A stretch of DNA of 33,810 nt from Paracoccaceae bacterium (GTDB taxonomy: Bacteria; Pseudomonadota; Alphaproteobacteria; Rhodobacterales; Rhodobacteraceae), in the NCBI GenBank assembly GCA_007129775.1, contig SKUV01000378.1, forward strand, positions 1-33,810. The letters run 5' to 3'. The notes below the pieces were generated by a model. The model made no database searches, had not been told where the DNA came from, and worked only from the letters and a program-made list of their open reading frames with translations. This document shows, piece after piece, positions 1 through 12,200 of the stretch. The first letter of the stretch is position 1. Each line of letters starts with the position of its first letter. Made by a program: the position numbers and the translations under genes.

Positions 1-275
1 CCCTCGACCTCCAGCACGAAGCCCTGCACCGCCACCGCGCCGCGGCTGTCGAAGGCCTGCAGCATGACCGCGACGCTTGCCGCCGCATCCGCGCCGGGGG
101 TCCATGTCACCGCGCCGGTAACCGGGTCCAGCGTCATGCCTTCGGGGCCCGAAAGCAGATGATAGAGCACCGCCTGCCCGTCGGGATCCTCGGCGGCGAC
201 GGTGAATTCATAGGCTTCACCCGGCACCGCCCGCTCGGTCGGCGGGGTGGTGGTGAAGACCGGCGCGCGATTGGG
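1..275 (-). other. Putative-Ig/cadherin-like (He_PIG-like) domain
   Basis: Translation: RAPVFTTTPPTERAVPGEAYEFTVAAEDPDGQAVLYHLLSGPEGMTLDPVTGAVTWTPGADAAASVAVMLQAFDSRGAVAVQGFVLEVEG. Confidence 0.65.
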
Positions 276-3200
276 CGACTGGGCCGCGACAATGCCGCTG
301 GAAAACAGCACGCGCTGGCGGTCGGGCGTGGCAATGGCGATGGTCTGGCCGCTGGTCGTGGCACCCGGGGCAAGGCGCCCGTCTTCAGGCAGCGAAGCCG
401 ACAGATCGATCAGCCACAGCCCCTCGGGCGTCTGGCCGAGGCTGTCGGTGGGCAGGCCCGGATAGCCGCGCGCGGGGTCCAGCGTCAGCATCGCCGGCAG
501 TCGCACCTCGCCGTCGGACCGGTTGAGGACCGTCACGTCATAGCTGATCGTGCCCAGCCCGCGATCATAGCGCGTGGCGGTAAAGGTGATATCGAGCAGC
601 GTCGACAGATCATCGATCCCCTCGAAGGCGGTGACGTGATCCTCTACCATCCGCAGCCCGAAGACCGAGGTGACATGCCGCTTCACCGTCAGCGTGTAAT
701 CGTCGGGCAGGAGCGCGCCCACGTTGAGCATCACCGTCCGGCTGGCCACATCATAGACCACCGCCGTCGGGGTGACCGTGCCGACAGTGGCGCCCTCCAG
801 CACGTAATTGTCGGGGTTCGTCACCGATCCGGCGGCCTTCGGCCCGCCGTTGAACATGTCCTGATCGAAGCGCACGGTCAGCACCGGCTGCGGCAGCGGC
901 ACGAGCGCCGCATCGGGCGGGTTGGTGGCCTGCACCGAAGGGGCATAGGCCGGCTGGATCGAATCCACCTGCCCCGATTGCGACACCAGCACCCGGCCTT
1001 CGGAGGTGGCGATGACCACATCGCCGCGGGTGCCGCCGCGTGCCAGATCGATCCGGCGCATGGTGGCGAGGTCGACCATCGTCAGCGCGGAGCCTTCCTG
1101 CGCCGCCCCGGTCCCGGTGATCCGGCCGGTGCTGGCGCTAACGAACAGCAGATCCTCAAGCAGCGTGCCGGCCTGACCGAAGGCGATGGAGTCGATCTCG
1201 CTGTCGAACCGCAGCATGATCTCGGCGCGCTGGCGCTCGGTAAAGCGCACGACCTGCGCTCGGTCGGGCCATGTCACCGCCCACAGATCGCCATAGGCAT
1301 CGAAGGCCAGCGAACCCACGCGCAGATTCTCGTCACGGCTGAACTGCGCAAAGCGGCCGGTCTCCGGATCGAAGGTCACGACGCCGGAATTCGCCCCAAG
1401 ATAAAGCTTGCCCGTGCCCGGGTCGATGGCAAGGCCCAGCGTCAGCCCCTCGCCATGGCGCGCGATCACGCCACCGGTGGCCGGATCGAGCTGCAAGAGC
1501 GCCCCGCCTCCTGTGGTGGCCCAGATGCGGCCCTCGGCATCCTCGGCCAGATGGAAGATCGGCTCGTCGTGGTGATACAGCAGCGTCCCGGCCCCGGCCT
1601 CGCCGCCATCGGGGGTGAAAAGGTGCAATTCGCCCCGGTTCGCCCCGCCCGACACGAGGATAGCGCCGTCAGAGCGTTCAAGCAGCGCCATGGGCGCGAT
1701 GCCGCCCAGCGACCCTGTGATCCCGGTGGCAAAGGCGCTGGCCACGAAGGGGCTGAGCACGCTGTCGAATTCCGCCGGCCGTGTCAGCGGATCAGCGGCC
1801 GGCACCTGCGCCTCGGCCAGTGCGAAAAGCATGCTGGGCGAGGGCGTGTCCACCGCCGGCGGCGGCTGGCCGAAATTCGGGGGAGTGGCTGCCTCGACCT
1901 GCGCCGGCGCGCCGATACTCACCGGCTGGCCGTCGGATGTGATCGCGCCACCGTCGCGCGGCCGCTCCACATTGCCGGCGATATCGGTGGCAATGGCAAG
2001 GAATTCATACGCCACCCCGGCGCGGCCCTCGAAGATGCGGCTTCCAGCCTCCGCCTCAATCCGGCGCTCGAAGATGCGGAAATCGCCGCCATCCTCGGCG
2101 ACATAGAGCGTCACATGCCGCACACCCGAGCCGCCGGTATCGTCGGTCGCGGCCCATGAAAGCTCGAAACTGTCGGTGCCTTCGATCCGCTCCACCGCAA
2201 GCTCGGTTACCGGGGCGGTGCCGTCGACCACCTGCGCCAGCGCCAGGGTTTCTTCGGGCGCGAGGGTGTCATAGATCACCCGCGCCTGCGACACGATCTC
2301 GGTTCCCGTCTCGATATCGGCGCGCGGCCGCACCGTGTAGGAGGCAAAGCCCGCCCCGCCCCCGCCGGCGGCATTCGGCGGCAGCAGACCCGCCGTCACA
2401 TCCTGCAGTTCCGCCCCCGTCAGCGGATCAATGGCCTGAAACACCCAGCGCGCGCTGGCCGGGTCCTGATAGATGTCGACCCCCGCCGAGACCCGCAGCA
2501 CGAAACCGCGCGTGTCGGAAAAGTCGATCTCGTCCTGATAGAACCAGCGGCCCGGCGGCACCTTGATCGAAATATCGCCGATCCGGATGTCACCCAATTC
2601 GAAGGAGCGCGCGTCGAGATCACTGTCGAGCCGCGTGACGATCTCGATCCGGTTGGCATGGGCCGAGGATTGGGCGTCGTTCTCGAAACGGATGGTATAG
2701 GGCAGCCGCGCGCTGGCGGGCAGCCAGCCCATCGTCTCCAAGGTTTGCGGTCCGATCAGCGAGGCCAGCCGCCCGGCATTGGCCGGATCGCTGAAAAACC
2801 GCGCGAAATCCAGCGCCTCGAAAGCCTGCGCATCGATGGAGCCCTGCTGGTCGATCAGGAAATCCGCCGGCAGCGCGGCGCCGCGATTCTCGAACGGCAC
2901 CCACGGGGTATAGATGCGCACGGCCTCGAAATGGGTGGGGTTCGTCAGCCCGAGGTCGTAATCGGCGAATTCGGGCAACAGCGGCACCGGGATCTCGCCG
3001 CTGTAGCGTTCGCTGCGGCGCTCTTCCCAGAAATCGATCTCGGCCATGAGCGTTTCGTCATGGCCGTAAAGCCGGCGCAAATCTTCGAAGAAGCCGAGCA
3101 CATCGGCGGTGGCGCGAATCTCCGCGCCGCCGGGGCCGAACAGCAGGCCCGAGGCCAGCAACGACATCAGCGACAGGATCTCGGGCCGCTCGCGGATCGG

Positions 3201-6200
3201 CGGCGTGGCGCCGTCGTCACGCAGAATTCCGGCTTGTTCCAGCCCGGCAAGATAAAGGTTGACCCATGCCTCCGGGTCGCCGGCCAGCGCGATCAGTGGG
3301 CCGGGGGCGTTTTCGCTGCTCAGGATCGCCTCGCGCAGGTCGAGCGCGAAGGCGCGCTGATGCTCCACGAATTCCGCACGCGTCATCGAAGTGGCGGCAG
3401 CGAAGACATGCCAGCGGAACGGGATGAAGGGGATCTCGTCGCGCGACGGTTTGGCGGCGTTGGACTCGTAAAGCTCCACAAAGGGGAAATCGGCGAGCGT
3501 GGAACCAAGCTGCGGATTGATCTCGCTGGCGCGCTCCACCACCGCGGCGAACCAGTCTTCGATGCCCGCGGGGCCATCGGCCAGCAGATCGTCAAGGCCG
3601 GGCAAAAGCGCCGACATCCGGTCGCGGAAGGCATCGAACGCCTCGTCATGCAACTCGCGCAGCCCCGGATAAGTGGCGACATTGAAGCTGAAGCCGGTAA
3701 AGCCATCTGCCGGCATGTCGAGCAGATATCCCGAGGTGGTCAGTTGCCCGTCGGTGTTGACGATGCTTTCCAGCCCGGCCCAGAAGACATCCTCGTTCGG
3801 CCCGCCCGCAGCGCCAGGCGGCGTGCCGCGCACATTGGTGAAGAAGTCCAGAAACTGCAGGCCGAAGACAAACGGATTCACGTGCAATTCGGGCACGCCA
3901 AGCTGGAAAAACGTATACGGCGCATCGAGGTTGTTGAGGTTCTGGAGCGCAACCGAGAAGGTCTCGCTCTCGCCGGGCAGGACGATGCGCGGGCCACCGA
4001 TGCCGATGGTCACATCGCCCTCGATCGCCCGTTCCACCAGAAAACGGTAAGGCAGCACCGCCTTCTCTCCCGACGGGTTCGTGACGACCACGTCGTACAG
4101 CCCGCGCGGCGCGCCGCTGAGATCGAAATTGGCGATGATCCGGCTGCTGTCGATCACCCGCCAGTTGCTGGGCGCGTATTCCGCCACGCCCGGCCGGATC
4201 AGCCGCACCGTTGCCTGAGGGTGGAATTGCGCGCCGGTGATCACCGTGGTGACGAAGGATGAATCGCCCCCGCGATCTGCCGCGATGTCGGTGATCTGAA
4301 GCGGCAGAAGCTCCGCCAGAAGCGTGATGTCGGCGCCTTCGGCATCGCCCGAGAAATTGCGCACCTTGACGTAATAGGTGCCCGGTTCGGTCGAGGGCAC
4401 GAGCGCCACCAGATCGGACGAGATCGGCCCCTGATAGGTCGCGTCAAAGGCGTTGGGGCCGGGCAGCGCGTCGTGTCGCAGATAGATCTCGTTCAGTGCG
4501 GTCGGGTCGGTGGAATTCAGCTTGACCCGCATTGTCGCGCCCGGCGGCACGGTGATCTGCCAGATCTTCTCGGCCCCCGCGGCCAGATGGGTGGACAGCG
4601 GGGTGTTCAGTGTCAGGTGATCCACGGCGACCACCAGCGTATCGGCCGATGCGGTGGTGTTGTTCGTTGTGAAATCCCCCTCATAGACCTGATTGAAGAT
4701 GTCAGTGCGCACGATCACGCGATAGCTGCCGGGGGTCAGCGCCGGCATGATCGTCGTCAACTCCATCTCGCGGCTTTCGCCGGGCAAAAGCGGCCCGCTG
4801 GTCTGCGCCCGGCCAAGCGGCAGATCACCCAGATCCCAAGTGCCATCGGTCGAAAGGAAGACCGCGTCCGACCACATGCCTTCGGCGGTCACGCTGTCGG
4901 ACTGGTTGGTGACGGTCCAGCGGATCGTGACCGGATCGCCCGCGCGGGCATTGGAGGGGATCTCGATCGCCGTCACCTCCAGATCGGTGGGCGGCGGCTG
5001 TTCGAAGATCACCGGAAGGGGGGTGCGGCGGTCGTTGTCGTTCTCGTTGTCGTCCTCGAAGACATCGCCGCGCGGGCCATAGCGCGGCGGGTCGGTGATG
5101 ACGAACAGATAATGCGCATCGCCCGGCAGGTCGCGCGGCGCGACCAGCGTGCGGGTGACGGTATAGCTTTCGCCCGCGCCGAGCCCGCCGATGTGGCGAT
5201 ACTCGGACACGAAGCGGTCGCCGCGCAGGTCGAGCACCTGATCACGGCTGAAATAGATCAGGTCCGTCCATTCGTCCTGCTGGAATGGCGTCGGGCCGCC
5301 GGTGTTGGTGACGGTATAGCTGATCTCGAATGTCTGGCCGCGGGTGACGCGCTCCGGCATCACCAGCCCGGTCACCTGCAGATTGGGCGCGTCGGCTGCA
5401 TCGATGGTGACGGGCGCAGCGGTTGTGTTCGTGCCCTCGCCCTGAAATTCGCGCACCTTGCCGGTAGGATCGCCGCGCACCCCGTTCAGCCGTGGCGAGA
5501 TCGTGGATTGCGCGAGGTTCGATTGCCCCAGGCCGCTGTCGGCCGCGGCGATGATGTGGAAATCGCCCTCGATCTCGAACGGCAGGGTTACCGTGACGGT
5601 CGCGGTATAGCTTTCGCCCGCTTCCAGTATTCCGTCGCGATTATGCGCGGCCAGCACCTCGCGCCCGTCAACCTCGCGCCGCAGCAGAAAATCCCCTTCG
5701 TCGAGCGCAGCGTCAACCGAAAGATAGACGCGGTCAGCCCAGGCATCCTCGCGCGTGGCGCGGTTGCCGACGTTGGTTACGGTGAAGGTGATATCGATGG
5801 TTTGCCCCGCAACCAGCCCCTGAGGAACCACCAGATCGGTGACCTGCAGGTCAGGCTCGGCATAGATCACCGGGACGACCGCGCTCAGGCGCTCTCCCGC
5901 TGGGTCCTCATAGGCCAGCCGCTCGAAACGCAGGAGCTGCATCGGGCCGGAGCGGCTGTTGAACCACCAGCCACGTTCCTGCGCGAGTTTGCCCGAATTG
6001 GTGTTGGTGATGACGTGGATGTAATGATCGCCCGAGATGCCGGCTGGCAGCGTCACCTCGACCGCGCGCGAATAGCTTTCGCCACCGCCGAGGGGGGTGC
6101 TGTTGGAAATGTTGACGCCCTGCAGAAGGGTGGCGCGGTTCTGGATGAACACCGGATCGGGCGAGACCCAGATTTCGTCGCGCCAGAAGGCCGTACCTTC

Positions 6201-9200
6201 CCATATCGGCACGTCGCTGTCGTTGGTGACGGTATAGGCGACCTCGATCTTCTCGCCCGAATAGGCGGGGCCGGAGGGCGTGACCTCGGTCACCCGCAGG
6301 TCCGGCACGGCACGGGTGACGCTCGTCGTGCTAAGGGCGGTATTGTCGTCGGGGTCGGTGTCGCCCGGGGTCTGGGCGCGCACCACCAGATAGCTGCCGG
6401 CCAGGCCCGGCGGCAGATCATAGCTGCGCGTCAGCGTCACCGTCTCGCCCGCCGCAACGCGGAAATTGCGCAGCGTCTCCAGTGTCCAGCGCTCCGCGCC
6501 CGAGACGCTGAAGCCCGGCGCCGAGGTCAGAACGATGTCGATCTGGTTGTTGGCAGCACCCGTACCGCTGTTGGTGAGGCTGAATTCCACCTCGAACCGG
6601 TTCTCACCGTTCAGCCCGGAGACCGCGCTTTCGGTGACCGCGGTGATGGCGACGGCGATTTCCGGGTTCACCACCGGCGGCGGGTCGCCGATGATCTGGA
6701 GCGCGTTGGGCCGGCCCGGCTGCACCCCGCCACCTGCCTTGTAATTGTTGGAGTTCAACTCGTTCGGATCGTCGGGGTTGACGTTGACCGCCAGAGTGTC
6801 CTCCAGCAGCGTCGCATAGGGGTCAACCCAAGGGGTGATGTAGTAATTGCCCGACACGACCTTGTCGGGCAGTTGCAGGGTCACCGTCCGGTCATAGCCC
6901 TGCCCCACATCGAGGATGCCATCGGCATAGGTCAGCGTCTTGAGCAGCACATCGCCCTTGCCCGGGTGCGGGCGCGTGCGGTCGGTGGTCAGCCAGATCT
7001 GCTCGACCCATTCACCCAGATTCGTGGGGCCGGCACCGCGGTTGGTGACACTGTAGGTCGCGGTGATCTGCGTGCCCTCGAAGGCCTGAACCGGCGTGAC
7101 CACATCGTGCACCACGATATCGGCCAGCGCCATCGGCTCCACATACAACTCATGCACGGTGACGTTGTTGTTGGCATTGGGCCATTCGTCCACGGCGTTG
7201 CCGCTGTCGGTATGCACCAGCAGATAGACCGTGCCGCGAAAGCGTTCGGGGATGCGGAAGCTGACTTCCTGGCTCAGATACTCCTCGCCCGGTGCAAGGG
7301 CCGCCTCGTTCGAGAAATGCCCCAGCAGGATGTCGTCGGCGCTGACCTTCTGGTCGAGCGACAGATAGACCGAGTCGGTCCAGTTCGGCACATCGGTGGG
7401 CACGGTGCCCTGATTGATGACGGTCCAGCGCAACGCGCCGGTGGCGCCGGCATCCAGTTGATCCGGCGCCAAGATCGAGGAAACCTGCAGATCGGGCCGG
7501 GGCAGGACCGTGACGGTGATCTGGGCATCCTGCACGCTTTCGTTGTCGGCCTCGCCGCCGTGCTCGTAGATGGCATTGCCCACATCGGTATGGACCACGA
7601 CACGGAAGACCCCGGTCAGTTGCGGCGGGATCATGACCTGCGCGGTGCGGCTGTAACTGGTGCCGGCCTGCAGCGTGCCGGAATAGGTGAAATTGCCCAG
7701 CACCACATCCTTGCCGCCATCAGCCGGGCGCAGCAGAACCCGGTCTTCCCAGACGCCCGCGGCGGCACCGGTGCCGTCGTTGCGCACCGTCCAGCTCACA
7801 TCGATGGCCGAGCCTTCGGGCGTGGTTTCGGGTGCGGTCAGGGCCGTCACGATCAGATTCGGCGGTGGGGTCAGCGCCACATCCACCGCCTCCGACATGC
7901 CCTTGTTGCCGTCATCGGTGAAGATGAACTCGAAAGGCGCGCCGAAGGTGCGGGAAAAGACACGGTCGGTGCCCGGCGTCTCGACAAAGAAATAGGCCGG
8001 GCCGGTCCAGCCTTCGGGGATCATCACCTGCACGTCGCGGGTATAGCTGGCGCCGACGCCAAGAAACCCGATCTGCGAGAACCGGCCCAGAAGGCTGCGG
8101 TCGTTACCTTCGGGATTGTCGGCAATATAGACGCGATCTTCCCAGCTTGAGGTATTGGTCAGCCCGATGCCGTCGTTGCGCACCGTCCAGCTTAGCGGCA
8201 TCAACTGGCCCGACAGGGCGGTGTCGGGCGCCGCGACCTCCTCGACCACCAGATCGGCATAGGGTATGGGCGCCACATCGACGAACCCGTCGAGCTTGAG
8301 CATGTTGTCGGCCTTCAGCCCGTTCTCGAAGACCGCGCCATCAGCGTCGGTGACGACGAACAAGGTAAAGCGGCCGTTGGTGCCCGGCGGCATCACAATC
8401 TCTTCGGATCGGGTGTAGCTTTGCCCCGGGGCAAGGCCGCCGGTATGGGTGAAACGACCGATTTCAATGTCATCAGCGGTGCCCAATACGCCGTCGCGCG
8501 TCAGCACCAGCCGGTCGACCCATTCGTCGGTGATGCCCGCGCCCGGGCCGGTGTTGGCCACGGTCCAGCTTATCGTGATGGGCGCGGGGTCGGCCACTGT
8601 CAGCGCCGGCGCCGCGACCTCTTCCACCACCAGATTGGCAAAGGGCGACAGCGCGATATCGAGCGCGGCGGTGGCGGTGTTGTCATCCTCCGCCCCCGGC
8701 TCCACGATCTGGTCAAGCGCGTCGGTCTGGACAACGACATACCACGCGCCCGAAACATGGATGGGCAGGACCACATCGGCGAAGGTCGACAGCGTATCGC
8801 CCGCCCCGAAAGGCAGGTCGGCCCCGGTCTCGAACTCGGCCAGCAGGATCGCACCGTCATCAACCTCACCGGTCTGCGACAGCCATATCCGGTCGGACCA
8901 GCCGGTCTGGACCGGCCCGGCGCCGGTGTTCGACACCACCCAGTCCACACGCAAGGTATCGCCCGAGGCGTGGGGCCCATCCGACAGCACGACACCCGAG
9001 GCCACGAGATTCGGATGCAGCAGCGACACCGGGTCGGCCTGCAGGAGGTTGTTGTCCAGCCGGCCATCCTCGAACACGCGGTCGAGCCGGTCGGTGCGCA
9101 CAGCCAACTGGAATTCGCCCACGCCCAGCGCCGGGATGGTGACGGTTTCAGTGATCGTATAGCTTTCGCCCGGCGCCAGGTCGAAGCTGCGCGGGATCAC

Positions 9201-12200
9201 CCGCAGCGACATCCCGTTGGCCGACAGGCCGGGACCGAAGATCAGGATTTGATCGTCCCAAGGCGCGCGGGCGGTGGCGTCGCCGTCGTTGCGGATGGTG
9301 AATGTCACCTCCGCCTGTCCGCCCGGCACCAGCAGATCGGGCCCGATCACCTCGGTCACGGCCAGATCGGCGGCGGGTGCGGCCAGAACAGTGAACGTCG
9401 CCGCGCTGGCGCGGGTGTTGTTGTCCAGCGCGCCGCGTTCAAAGACCGCGTTGGTCGCGTCGGTCTCGACAATCACAAAATAGTCGCCCAAGAGCCCCGG
9501 CGGCAGGGTGAAGCTGCGCGCCACGCTGTAGCTTTCGCCCACGTTCAGCGCCACCACGCGCTCGGCCTCGCCCAGCAACACATCGTCGGCGCCGCGCTCG
9601 GGCGCGCGAGCGAGCCAGACGCGATCAATCCAGCCGCCCTCGGGCGGCTCCAGCGGATCGGGGCCGAGGTTGGCAACGCGCCACGAAATCGCCAGATCCT
9701 CCCCCGGCTGGAAATCGCCCGTGGGCGCCACGAGCGCCTGCACGGCAAGATCAGCGGCGGGCGAGGCCAGCGCGATCTGCGCCCCGGCCACGTTGTCGTC
9801 GCGGGTGTCGGGCTCGGTCACCGCCTGCGTTGCGTCGGTTTCGACAAACAGCCAGACATCACCCTCGATTCCCGCCGGCAGCAGGATATCGGCGCTGATC
9901 GAATACTCCGCCCCGGGCTGCAACCCGCCCGCGCGCGCCACCTCGGCCAAAAGCACATCGTCGGCGCCGCCCGGCTGATCGTCCAGCGACAGCCAGACGC
10001 GATCCACCCATGCATCGGCATCGGTCGGCGCGGCGCCGATATTCTCGACCTCCCAGACGATCTGCGCGGACTCGCCGCCGCGCGGATCGGCGGGCAGGCC
10101 GGTGATCCGCGCGACCAGATCGGGATAGGCGCGGGCAATCGCGGTGACGGTGATGCTAGCGGAATTGTTGCCCTCGGCTTGCGCGATGGTCAGCCCGTCG
10201 CGCGCCTCGTTCAACGTACCCTGCCCGGCTGTGTTCTGGTCGGCGGTGACCGTGATCGTGAAATCGCCCACCCCGGCAAGCCCGTCGGGCAGGTGCAGAA
10301 CCACCTCGCGCGCGGCCTCCGCGCCGGGGGCCAGAGGGTCTGCCTGCACCGCCAGGGCGGTGTCGTGGATCACCTGATTGTCGGCCTGCCGGACGATGCG
10401 CACCCGCTCGAACCAGTCGCCCGGGGTCGTCGCCGCACCTTCGTTGCGCGTCGTCCACCGGATGGTGAGCGGGCCTCCGGCTTCAGGCGCGTCTTCTGCA
10501 ACCGAAAGTTCGGGCACCACCAGATCGGGTGCCGAGGCCCGTTGCAAAAGTATGGTGTTGTTGGTCTCGCCTGTGCCCTCCGGGTTGGTCTCGAAAATCT
10601 CGTCGCGGCTGTCCACGGTGATGGCGAAGTCGTAAAGCCCGGTGCCGTCGATCCCGGCCGGCCAGCCGAAGACCATGCTGCGCGCGCGCGTTTCCTCCGC
10701 CCCCAGCGGAGTGGTGTTGTCGTCGCGCAGATCGAAGGTCGCCACAACGCGGTTGGTGGAACGGTTGGTGATCACCAGCCGCTCTGTCCATGCATTCGGG
10801 GTTGGCGCGGTGCCGGCGTTGACCGTCGCCCAGGTGACTGTGACGCTTTCGCCCGGGCCCCAGCCCGCAGGCGGCGACAGCGCCAGATCCTGCGGCACGA
10901 GATCGATATAGGGCGCAAGCGTGACCTGAAGCGGCAGGTCGGCGGCGTTGTTCAACTCCGCCGTGCCCTCGGGGTTGGATTCCTCGATGTCGTTGTTGAT
11001 ATCGAGCCGCAGCGCCGCCACCAGGGCGCCGACCGCGAGCATCCCCGGCGGCAGCGTCAGGCTGACCGATTGGGTGATCGTCTCGCCCGGCGCGATCGGC
11101 CCGGTTCCGGTGGTGTCATGGGGCACGATCACATCAGCGAGGATCTGGCCGGTATCGACCCGACGGATCGTGACGCGGTTGGCGAAATCGCCCTCCACCG
11201 GCAGATCGCCGGAATTGGCGATGGTCCATGTCAGCGGCACCTGCCCGCCCGAAAGCAGCGGATCATCGGTATCCAGCCCGAACTCCGCAACCGTCAGATC
11301 GGGGCCGGGCTGGGTTTCGAGCCCGGCCAGCCGGATCGGTGCCATGACCGGGTTGGCGTAGATGTTGAAGGCGAAAGGCCGCGTCTCGGGCGAGGCGATC
11401 CGCCCCTCCACCAGCAGAACGTAAGTGCCGGTCTCGGGCAAGGCGAGCGTCGGCACATCATCGGACAGACGTTCCGAGAAAACCTGCCGCCCGAACGGAT
11501 CGATCAGGCGCCATTGCGACAGGTTGTTGCCCTCGGTCCGGTCAAAGAAGAACCGCTCTCCCTCGGTCGCGTCGAAGGTGAAGATGCGGGTCTCGGACCC
11601 CGGGGCCAGTTGCCCCGCGACCGGAGTGCCAGGCACCAGAGGCTGCGCGGCGTTCATGTCGAGCAGGCTGAAGCTGTAATCGCCCGTGGTGCCGCCGCTC
11701 GTTCTTATGGTGAAGGTGTATTCGCCCTCGATCAGATGAAACAGCGGCGCGGTGCTTGCGCTGGTGCTGTCGGAGGACTGGAAGTTGCGGCTGCCCTCCA
11801 GCCCGCGCGGGCCGGTCAGATCCCATGTCCAGTTCGTGGCATTCGGCGCCAGCACATCGACATAGACAAAGCCCGGCGCGGTCACCGTGAAGGTATAGCG
11901 GTCGCGCTGGCCGGGCAGGTCGATGCTGCCCGCAGCAGTCTCGTTCAGCGCAAGCGGAAGGACATTGGCGCCGAGCGAGACCAGCCGGAAGGAATGTGTG
12001 CGCGGGGCCGTGTCCTGTATCCGGCCCTCGACAATCAGGTAATGGGCCCCTTCGGCAACCGGCGTGATCTGCGGAATATCCGTGCGCAGATTGGTCGATG
12101 ACGTGACCAGATTGCCGAAGCTGTTGACGATCTTCCAGCGGCCCTGAAGGCTGCCGCCAAGAAACTGAAGGTAGAATTCATCGCCCGCGGCCACATCGAA

